DNA of 15,177 nt from UBA1724 sp963632245. GTDB taxonomy: Bacteria > Verrucomicrobiota > Lentisphaeria > Oligosphaerales > Oligosphaeraceae. Positions 8,461 to 14,615 of this stretch are shown here, in pieces. The position numbers were made by a program, and so were the translations under genes. Under the pieces are notes generated by a model. That model saw only the letters and a program-made list of their open reading frames with translations, was not told the origin of the DNA and did no database searches. The stretch is from NCBI GenBank assembly GCA_963632245.1, contig CAVGTF010000045.1, forward strand, positions 1 through 15,177, in the 5' to 3' direction. Each line of letters starts with the position of its first letter. Position 1 is the first letter of the stretch.

Positions 8461-8618
8461 TAAGTGGCTAGCCATTCGTGGTTAGTGGCTACTTTGCAAG
8501 GTGCCGCAGGCGCTTTTCCGCGGCTCTTGCCGCGGTACAAGTACCGCCGTGCTCATGCGGCAGAAGAGCCGCGCAGCGACCGAACAACTAACGGCTAATT
8601 ACTAACTACTAGCTACTT
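8461..8618. repeat. Foldback with inverted 7-nt repeat arms
   Basis: The left arm 8461-8495 reads as five heptads on the plus strand: TAAGTGG, CTAGCCA, TTCGTGG, TTAGTGG, CTACTTT. The right arm 8586-8618 read on the minus strand gives AAGTAG, CTAGTAG, TTAGTAA, TTAGCCG, TTAGTT. The shared consensus is roughly YTAGYRG. The arms pair: AAGTGGCTAG (8462-8471) with CTAGCTACTT (8609-8618), and TGGTTAGT (8479-8486) with ACTAACTA (8601-8608), with two G-T pairs. The long GC hairpin at 8519-8573 sits between them. Confidence 0.6.
8519..8573. repeat. Long branched palindrome inside the foldback
   Basis: CGCGGCTCTTGCCGC (8519-8533) pairs with GCGGC-AG-AAGAGCCGCG (8557-8573), giving 15 bp with a 2-nt bulge. 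Inside it CGGTACAAGTACCG (8533-8546) is itself a perfect 6-bp hairpin with a 2-nt loop. This could form a cruciform in DNA or a branched RNA fold. Confidence 0.65.
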
Positions 8619-8695
8619 GCGCCGCAATCAGTTGCGGCGCGCATGGCGCACGCGCCGGTAGATTCCGGCGCGGGGTTTCGCCAACTGCGAAACCC
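8619..8695. repeat. Three-hairpin block of copy A
   Basis: Three hairpins lie nearly end to end. The first is GCGCCGCAA-TCAG-TTGCGGCGC (8619-8640), the second CGCGCCGG-TAGATT-CCGGCGCG (8651-8672), and the third GGGTTTCGC-CAACT-GCGAAACCC (8673-8695). All stems are perfect. The inverted copy has the same three stems; the middle one is identical in its arms and the outer two are re-paired with different sequence. Confidence 0.75.
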
Positions 8696-8732
8696 TGGGC
8701 TAACTTCCTCCTTCCTCCTTTTTTTGTTTTTT

Positions 8733-10958
8733 ATGCTTTTTCGTTTTTCCATCCAGGGCATGCAGTGTGCTGTATGTCAGGGTCATGTTCAGAAGGCGGC
8801 CTCGCGTGTAGTGGGTGTCCACAAGGTGCAGGTGGATTTGGTGAATCACCTGTTGTTGTTGGAATCGGTGGATGGCTCTTGTGTGGAGCGTGTGATTGGT
8901 GCGGTGACGGCGGCGGGGTATGGCTGTGTGTTGCTGGACGGCACGGGGGAATTGCCTTCTCCGGAGCAGGAGAGTCGGGAGTTATTGCGGGTCTTTTTGT
9001 GGTCGCTGGTCTTTGCGTTGCCGGTGTGCGTGTTGTCCATGGGGGGGATGTTCGGGATATTGCCGGAGTGGTTTTCGGAGCATCCCTGGGTATCGGTGTG
9101 GATTCAGTTTGTGCTGGTTTTGCCGGTGTTGTGGTGGAATCGCGGAAAGTTCGTTCGTGGAGTGAAGTCGTTATTCCGGCTGGTGCCCACCATGGAGAGC
9201 CTAGTGGCATTGGCGGCAGGCGCGGGCTTTGTTTATCCGCTGGTGCGGTTGGTCAATGCGGTGGTGGCGGATGGCTCCTGGAAGGGCATCATGTTCGAGA
9301 CCCCCGCCATGCTCTTGACGCTGGTCTCCCTGGGAAAGTGGCTGGAGGGCGGTGCGCGGGGGAGGGCGGCTGGCGAATTGCAGGCGCTGCGGGAGCGTTC
9401 GCCGCGTCAGGCGATTCGGGTGAAGGCGGATGGCACCGAGGAGGAGGTCTCTCCTGAACAGCTCCAGTGCGGCGACCGCTGCCGGGTGCGACCCGGCGCC
9501 ATGATTCCTGCTGATGGACAGGTAGTCTCTGGGCACTCCACCGTGGATCAGTCCGCGATCACTGGCGAGTGGATGCCGGTGGAGAAGGGCCCTGGTGACG
9601 AGGTGCTGGGCGCCAGCCTGAATCAGGATGGTCTGTTGGAGATCAAGGTCCGCGCCGCCGGTGAAGAGAGCCTCTTTGGGAAGGTCATTGCCATGGTGGT
9701 GGAGGCGGGAAGCTCCAAGGCGCCTATCGCTCGGTTGGCTGACCGCGTCTGCGCCGTCTTCGTGCCCGCAGTCCTGATGGCGTCGCTCATTACGCTCCTG
9801 GCGTGGCTGCTGACGGGACATCCCTGGACGACCGCCCTGGATTACGCGGTCACCGTCCTGGCGATCTCCTGTCCTTGCGCGCTGGGACTGGCTACTCCCG
9901 TGGCGATCCTTGTAGGCACCGGCGTGGGCGCCCGGCACGGCATCCTCTTCAAGAATGCCACCGCTCTGGAGGAGCTCAGCCGTGTGGACACCGTGGTGTT
10001 GGATAAGACGGGCACCCTGACCGAGGGACGCCCCGCGCTGGAGCGCATTGTGCCTGCGTCTCCCGACGGCGACGAGGAGGGCCTCCTGGAGGTGGCCGCC
10101 TCTCTGGAACAGGGCTCGCAGCATCCCCTGGGACGAGCACTGGTCCGCCGCGCGGAGGAGCTCTCCCTGGAGCTCTCCGGCGTCACGGATTTCCAGAATC
10201 ATCCCGGCCGCGGCGTCACAGGAAAGATCCACGGACGCATCCTAGGATGCGGAAATGCGCGGATGCTCCAGGAGGCCGGCATCGAATTGCCGGTGGAGGC
10301 CTCCGATGGCGGACAGGATGCCGCATCCACGCCGCTCTATCTCTTCTCCCAGAAGGAGCTCCTGGCGGTCTTTTGGATGAGCGATACCCTGAAGCCCCAG
10401 GCGCGGGAGACGCTCTTGGATCTGAAGGAGTCCGGGACCGCCTGCGTCATGCTCACTGGCGATCGGCGTCAGGCGGCGCAGGCGCTGTCGAAGGCGTTGC
10501 CGTTGGATCAAGCGGAGGGCGGGTTGTTGCCCCAGGACAAAGCGCAGTGGATCAGGAACTGGCAGCGTGAGGGCCACTTGGTTGCCATGGTAGGCGATGG
10601 CGTCAATGACGCGCCGGCGTTGGCCTCCGCGCGGGTGGGCGTCGCCATGGGCGCGGGCACCGATGTGGCGTTGGATACCGCCGAGGTGATTCTCCTGAAT
10701 CCCTCCTTCCCCGTGGCCGCCACCGCACGGCGGCTCTCCCTGGCGACCCTCCGCGTGATCCGCGAGAATCTCTGCTGGGCCTTCTGCTACAATGTGCTGG
10801 CAATCCCCCTGGCAGCCGGACTCTTCTCCCACTGGGGCGCTAGCATCCCTCCCTGGACCGGCGCCGCCGCGATGTCGGTGAGCTCCCTCCTGGTGGTCGG
10901 AAATGCCCTCCGACTCCGACACTTCCACCCTAAAGTCACCACAACGTCCGAACGATAA
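8733..10958 (+). CDS. copA: Cu+-exporting P1B-type ATPase
   Basis: This pump uses ATP to export monovalent copper across the inner membrane. The ATG at 8733 gives 741 residues and places the N-terminal heavy-metal-associated domain correctly (FSIQGMQCAVC, Cys 12 and 15); the open frame further upstream is repeat sequence. There is one HMA domain. P-type landmarks are the actuator TGE (277-279, followed by W), the CPC metal site in TM6 (380-382), the phosphorylated Asp in DKTGTLT (D424), the HP motif (H464), and GDGVNDAP from residue 621. YN in TM7 and MSVSS in TM8 are the known Cu+ (P1B-1) selectivity residues. There is no SD; the leader carries CCTCC runs. The 5' third uses GTG and TTG codons heavily compared with the rest. 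A terminator follows, so it appears monocistronic. Silver may also be a substrate. Confidence 0.94.
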   Translation: MLFRFSIQGMQCAVCQGHVQKAASRVVGVHKVQVDLVNHLLLLESVDGSCVERVIGAVTAAGYGCVLLDGTGELPSPEQESRELLRVFLWSLVFALPVCVLSMGGMFGILPEWFSEHPWVSVWIQFVLVLPVLWWNRGKFVRGVKSLFRLVPTMESLVALAAGAGFVYPLVRLVNAVVADGSWKGIMFETPAMLLTLVSLGKWLEGGARGRAAGELQALRERSPRQAIRVKADGTEEEVSPEQLQCGDRCRVRPGAMIPADGQVVSGHSTVDQSAITGEWMPVEKGPGDEVLGASLNQDGLLEIKVRAAGEESLFGKVIAMVVEAGSSKAPIARLADRVCAVFVPAVLMASLITLLAWLLTGHPWTTALDYAVTVLAISCPCALGLATPVAILVGTGVGARHGILFKNATALEELSRVDTVVLDKTGTLTEGRPALERIVPASPDGDEEGLLEVAASLEQGSQHPLGRALVRRAEELSLELSGVTDFQNHPGRGVTGKIHGRILGCGNARMLQEAGIELPVEASDGGQDAASTPLYLFSQKELLAVFWMSDTLKPQARETLLDLKESGTACVMLTGDRRQAAQALSKALPLDQAEGGLLPQDKAQWIRNWQREGHLVAMVGDGVNDAPALASARVGVAMGAGTDVALDTAEVILLNPSFPVAATARRLSLATLRVIRENLCWAFCYNVLAIPLAAGLFSHWGASIPPWTGAAAMSVSSLLVVGNALRLRHFHPKVTTTSER

Positions 10959-10990
10959 AAAAAGAAACCGCAAGCCGTATTTACCATCCG

Positions 10991-11035
10991 CGCCGTCGCG
11001 AGAATTTTTCCCCATTTTCTCGCGGCGGCGTTTTC
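10991..11035 (+). terminator. Rho-independent terminator of copA
   Basis: CGCCGTCGCGAGAA (10991-11004) pairs with TTCTCGCGGCGGCG (11017-11030), 14 bp with a single T-G pair, around a 12-nt loop and followed by TTTT. It lies 32 nt after the copA stop. Confidence 0.85.
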
Positions 11036-11140
11036 GTGTATCTCGCGTGCGCGCGCGACGGAGCATCGGAGGAGAATTATCTTACCGCGATCTCCCAAAG
11101 AACGCGTTTTCCCTCTGCGGAGCTACCCCTTTTTTCAAGT

Positions 11141-11626
11141 ATGCCAAAGTATTTCAGCGATAGCGATGAAAAGACCCTCGCCATGGGCATGGCCATGGCT
11201 TCCATCCTTCAGGATGGAATGGTGATTGCGTTGATAGGCGATCTGGGCTGCGGAAAGACGGTCCTCTCCCGCGGCATCGCCCGCGGACTGGGCATCACCG
11301 AGGCCGTCACTAGCCCCACCTTCACCGTGGCACAGGAATACCGCAGACCCGACGGGAAATTCCTCTACCACTTGGATATGTATCGCATCGGTGACGAGCA
11401 GTCTGCTCTCGCCTTTGGCATTGACGAATTCCTCTTCCAGCCAAATGCCATCACGCTGGTGGAGTGGCCCGAGCAAATCGCCGGACTCCTGGAATCCCCA
11501 CGCTGCCTCACTATCCGCTTCGAACACCTGGCGGAGGGACAACGCTCCCTGGAATTCCAGGGCTTCGCTACCAATGATATCGTCCGCGCCGCACGCGCCG
11601 CAGGACTGACCTCACTGGCGGAATAA
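11141..11626 (+). CDS. tsaE: tRNA t6A biosynthesis ATPase TsaE
   Basis: TsaE (YjeE family) is the ATPase partner of TsaB-TsaD in making N6-threonylcarbamoyladenosine at position 37 of ANN-decoding tRNAs. Starting at 11141 gives 161 residues, the normal family size. The Walker A motif is GDLGCGKT (33-40), with SPTF (58-61), the HLDMYR strand (77-82), GIDEFL, and the family-specific EW of LVEWPE (108-109). The open frame extends upstream to a GTG at 11036, but those residues overlap the copA terminator tail and have no family match. There is no SD; the leader CCCCTTTTTTC is pyrimidine-rich. No promoter is obvious in the 105 nt after the copA terminator. cstA follows by 70 nt. Confidence 0.93.
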   Translation: MPKYFSDSDEKTLAMGMAMASILQDGMVIALIGDLGCGKTVLSRGIARGLGITEAVTSPTFTVAQEYRRPDGKFLYHLDMYRIGDEQSALAFGIDEFLFQPNAITLVEWPEQIAGLLESPRCLTIRFEHLAEGQRSLEFQGFATNDIVRAARAAGLTSLAE

Positions 11627-11696
11627 GTCCCGCCATCCACTTTCCTGAGCCTTCCCGTTTTCGTCGTTCCCTTCACAACAAGGAGTCGTTTCGGTT

Positions 11697-13142
11697 ATGC
11701 TTTTCTTTCTTTTGGGCATCGCGATGCTGATTGGCGGATACTACACCTACGGCAAGTATGTGGAGGGGATCCTGGCACCCGACGACCGCCTGACCCCCGC
11801 TGTGACTCACAAGGACGGCGTGGACTTCATTGTCATGCCCGGCTGGAAGAATATGCTGATCCAGCTGTTGAATATCGCCGGCGTGGGGCCCGTCATCGGC
11901 GTGATCCTGGGCATTAAGTTCGGCACCTGCGTCTTCCTGATTATCCCGCTGGGAAACATCCTGGGTGGCGCTGTCCACGACTTTACGTCGGGAATGATGT
12001 CTCTGCGCCGCAACGGCTCGAATCTCCCTGGCATGATCCGGGAGTCCCTGGGCACCGGCGTCTACGCCGTCTTCTCGGTCTTCATGACGTTGCTTCTGCT
12101 ATTGGTGGTGGCGGTCTTCATCAATATCCCCGCGAATCTCTTCACTCTTATGATCCAGGGATCCCATGTCTTCTGGATCGCTACGGCGTGCATCTTCCTC
12201 TACTACATCGTGGCGACACTCTTCCCCGTGGACAAGATCATCGGAAAGTTCTACCCGATCTTTGGCGGAATCCTGCTGTTCGGCACCCTGGGACTGCTGG
12301 TGTCGATCCTGGGATACCACTCTTTCTATAACGACGAGATTTTCATCGCCACACCCACGCTGCTGGAACAGTTCCGATCCTTCCGGGCCACCTATCCCGT
12401 GCTGCCCGTGCTCTTCGTCACCATCGCCTGCGGAATCCTCTCCGGCTTCCATGCCACGCAGTCTCCCATCGTGGCGCGCACCATGTCCACCGAGCGTGAG
12501 GCACGGGCGACCTACTACGGCATGATGATCATGGAGGGCATTGTGGCCATGATCTGGGCCGCCGGCGGTTATATCATCTACAATCTCTTCCCCGAGACCT
12601 TCGACATCAATACCACCACCGTGATGCAGAAGATCGTGACCTTCTTCCTGGGAAGCAAGCTGGGCAATGTCACGCTGCTGGGCGTCATCATCCTGGCAAT
12701 CACCTCCGGCGATACCGCCATGCGGAGCCTCCGGCTGAGCCTGGGAGAGGTCTTCCATATCGACCAGACCTCCCTGGTGAACCGACTGGCACTCTGCATC
12801 CCGCTCATCGCCGCAATCTGCGGACTGCTCTGGTGGTCCAATCAGAGCGCGAAGTCCTTCGGATTCCTCTGGAACTACTTCGCGTGGGGAAACCAGATGC
12901 TGGCGGTCTTCACACTCCTGGCGACCTCCGTCTGGCTCTGGAAACAAAAGAAGAACGCCTGGATCACTGTCCTCCCCTGCGCATTCATTACCTTTATCTG
13001 CGTGACCTATATTCTCTGGACCTCACCCGCTCACCACGGTCCCGCCGGATTCGGACTGCCACTGCCCGTCGCCTACGCCGCCGGCATCGTCGCCGCAATC
13101 TTCTGGTGCACTTGGGGATGGTATCGGGGACATCGGAAATAG
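11697..13142 (+). CDS. cstA: CstA-family carbon starvation transporter (short form)
   Basis: CstA/BtsT proteins are multi-spanning inner-membrane carriers linked to uptake of pyruvate and possibly peptides when carbon is scarce. The 481-residue protein is the short form (the E. coli protein is about 700). Family landmarks are the N-terminal GGYYTYGKYVE, DGVDFIVMPGW, IAGVGPVIG, GGAVHDFTSGMMSLRRNG, and later GFHATQSPIVARTMSTE and GDTAMRSLRLSLGE. About a dozen hydrophobic segments are visible. The start is supported by AAGGAG at 11680-11685, 11 nt upstream. It follows tsaE on the same strand with no terminator between, so readthrough is likely. The stop is directly followed by the polypurine end of repeat copy B. 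Substrate is not resolvable from sequence. Confidence 0.9.
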   Translation: MLFFLLGIAMLIGGYYTYGKYVEGILAPDDRLTPAVTHKDGVDFIVMPGWKNMLIQLLNIAGVGPVIGVILGIKFGTCVFLIIPLGNILGGAVHDFTSGMMSLRRNGSNLPGMIRESLGTGVYAVFSVFMTLLLLLVVAVFINIPANLFTLMIQGSHVFWIATACIFLYYIVATLFPVDKIIGKFYPIFGGILLFGTLGLLVSILGYHSFYNDEIFIATPTLLEQFRSFRATYPVLPVLFVTIACGILSGFHATQSPIVARTMSTEREARATYYGMMIMEGIVAMIWAAGGYIIYNLFPETFDINTTTVMQKIVTFFLGSKLGNVTLLGVIILAITSGDTAMRSLRLSLGEVFHIDQTSLVNRLALCIPLIAAICGLLWWSNQSAKSFGFLWNYFAWGNQMLAVFTLLATSVWLWKQKKNAWITVLPCAFITFICVTYILWTSPAHHGPAGFGLPLPVAYAAGIVAAIFWCTWGWYRGHRK

Positions 13143-13356
13143 CAAAAAAGGAGGAAGGAGGAGGGAGGAAGTTTGGCCAGGGTTCCGGGGGAACCCCGAA
13201 ACCCCGCGCCGGAATTTACCGGCGCGTGCGCCACGCGCGCCCAAATTGGCGCGCAAATACCGCCGTAGGCGGAAAAAATAGGCGGGGGGGCGGGGGGCGC
13301 AAGCCCCGCCGTCCTTTGGATATCCTGTGGGGGGATAGTTATGCGTGGCTAGCTGT
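13143..13356 (-). repeat. Structured intergenic repeat, copy B (after cstA)
   Basis: This is an inverted copy of the element before copA. Read on the plus strand it starts with a polypurine tract (13144-13170). Then follow hairpins GGGTTCC-GGG-GGAACCC (13180-13196), CGCGCCGG-AATTTA-CCGGCGCG (13205-13226), GCGCGCC-CAAATT-GGCGCGC (13235-13254), CCGCC-GTA-GGCGG (13260-13272), and a GC stem with loop at 13289-13310. It ends with a short run of TAG-type heptads (13335-13356). The polypurine end faces cstA just as the polypyrimidine end of copy A faces copA. The GC stem followed on the minus strand by a T run (13274-13279) could also terminate the phosphoesterase transcript. No gene is visible here. 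Confidence 0.75.
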
Positions 13357-13375
13357 AGGATTGAAATATGGAATT

Positions 13376-14500
13376 TCAGTCCCCTTGTTGTGCTACGGTA
13401 GTCAGGGTAACGAATAGCATTTCGGCGGGGTGTCCCAGCCGGAGGGGGAAGCCCTTCCAGATACCGGTGCCATTGCAGACAAAGAGTCGTGTCTTAGGCG
13501 CCAGGCGATATTCTCCCGAAACAAAGCCATTATTGAGCGCGGCCACCGCTAGATCCATTCCCACAAGCATTCCACCGTGGGTATGCCCGGAAAAGACCGC
13601 GTCCACTCCATGCATTGCTGCCTTGGGAGTCATCCGCGGCTGGTGGCTCATGAGCAACACGGGAGTTCCTTCAGGGATTCCCTGCAATGCCATTTCTACC
13701 TCCGGCGGAGTCTCGCCCGTGCGTTCCGCTGCGGGATCCGCAATGCCCGCCACGGCAATGCCATTGGAAAGCAATGTGCTCTTGTTCAGCAAGATCTTAA
13801 CGCCCAGGGATTCCAAGGCATCCATCCATTCCTGGAAGCCGAAATAGTATTCGTGGTTGCCCGGCACACCCCAGACTCCTAGAGGCGCGTCGAGTCCCGT
13901 CAATGGGCGAAGCTCTTCCAGACGTTCCGAGACTGTCCCATCCACGAAATCGCCTACTAGAAGAATGAGATCCGGCTTCCATGCCATGGTCTTTTCCACG
14001 ATGGCACGCAGACGATTACGGCCAGTGATGTTGTCGATATGGAGATCCGTCAGAACCGCTACGTGACAGCCTTTTGCTTGCTCTGGAAGATTTTGAATGG
14101 ACAGTGCGATGTCGTGTTCCTGTGGCATGGTGAGACCATTATACAATGCCATGCTCGTACAAAGAATGGCCGATAGTAAAAGTCCCAGATTCGCTTGGTT
14201 TCGTCTTGCTGGGGAGAACTTCTTAAAAGGCAGAAGGATCCCCTGGATAATGAGCCAAAGAAGCATGAATGCCGAATAAAAGAGCACCACGCCATAGCCC
14301 CAGCCTAGGCATAGGATGAGCCAGCCCGGCAAATGAGGCGATAGAAAATGCCTGCCCCCAAGGAACATCGTTATCTGGAATTTGAAGGCGAATACCAGCA
14401 AAACCAACGACAACCCCGCTTTCCAACGCCACGATTTCTTCAACGGCAAAATCGCCCCAAAGAAAATCAGCAAACAAAGGAGAAGAGCGAATAAGTGCAT
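13376..14500 (-). CDS. Membrane-anchored calcineurin-like metallophosphoesterase
   Basis: The 374-residue protein has four or five hydrophobic helices in its first 122 residues. A two-metal phosphoesterase domain follows, with all motifs intact: DLH (D152, H154), GDFVD (183-187), GNHE (214-217), SH (285-286) and GHTHGG (305-310). The layout resembles the YkuE/YaeI group, which acts on phospholipid or lipid A intermediates; chlamydial LpxG, which cleaves UDP-2,3-diacylglucosamine, belongs to the same broad group, so a lipid A step is possible but unproven. The N-terminal membrane part is longer than in simple YkuE. The ATG complement at 14498-14500 gives the start; there is no SD and the upstream region is AT-rich, with a possible -10 box (TATAAC, minus strand, 14521-14526). 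It is flanked on both sides by members of the repeat family. Confidence 0.88.
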   Translation of the reverse strand: MHLFALLLCLLIFFGAILPLKKSWRWKAGLSLVLLVFAFKFQITMFLGGRHFLSPHLPGWLILCLGWGYGVVLFYSAFMLLWLIIQGILLPFKKFSPARRNQANLGLLLSAILCTSMALYNGLTMPQEHDIALSIQNLPEQAKGCHVAVLTDLHIDNITGRNRLRAIVEKTMAWKPDLILLVGDFVDGTVSERLEELRPLTGLDAPLGVWGVPGNHEYYFGFQEWMDALESLGVKILLNKSTLLSNGIAVAGIADPAAERTGETPPEVEMALQGIPEGTPVLLMSHQPRMTPKAAMHGVDAVFSGHTHGGMLVGMDLAVAALNNGFVSGEYRLAPKTRLFVCNGTGIWKGFPLRLGHPAEMLFVTLTTVAQQGD

Positions 14501-14550
14501 AAGTTACTGATATTTAACTTGTTATAAAAAGTCTTTTCTTCTTGCAGAAA

Positions 14551-14590
14551 ATCCAAAGGACGGAGGGACTTGCACCCCCCGCACCCCCAC
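14551..14590 (+). repeat. Repeat fragment C, decayed GC-hairpin unit
   Basis: These 40 bases match the reverse complement of 13282-13321 in copy B at 35 positions; every difference is an A here where copy B has G or C. Two of the changes weaken the stem. It lies in the gap between the two minus-strand genes and lacks the rest of the element. Confidence 0.65.
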
Positions 14591-14615
14591 TTACACTCTT
14601 CTGCTTAATTGTGCT

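Larger units (their letters stand above)
8375..8731 (+). repeat. Structured intergenic repeat, copy A (dnaE-copA gap)
   Basis: This gap has no convincing gene; it is built of repeats and hairpins. In order: a 6-bp stem GGCTAC/GTAGCC (8376-8396); a GC hairpin GGGAC+GGGGGC, loop TGGC, GCCCCC+GTCCC (8411-8437, one bulged G); a foldback with 7-nt repeat arms (8461-8618); three adjacent hairpins (8619-8695); and a polypyrimidine tract (8704-8731) reaching the copA start. The same order without the foldback recurs inverted at 13143-13356. Positions 8641-8680 match the reverse complement of 13197-13236 at 38 of 40 bases. It lacks transposase, direct repeats and coding capacity, so it resembles a REP/MITE-like family, but I cannot name it. 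Confidence 0.75.

Noticed and set aside
8358..8540. Minus-strand open frame of 60 codons in the dnaE-copA gap.
   Set aside because: It is made of repeat sequence (GC hairpin and heptads), has no SD and no recognisable domain.
8461..8618. Integron attC site or CRISPR array.
   Set aside because: No attC core sites, no integrase, and the heptads are too short and degenerate, without spacers.
8375..13356. Composite transposon or genomic island bounded by the inverted repeats.
   Set aside because: There is no transposase or integrase, no target duplication that I can see, and tsaE inside is a core gene. Repeats of this kind are more likely scattered in intergenic regions.
12833..13417. Plus-strand open frame of 194 codons overlapping the end of cstA and repeat copy B.
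   Set aside because: Its first half is cstA in another frame and its second half is repeat; the product is Arg/Gly-rich with no domain.
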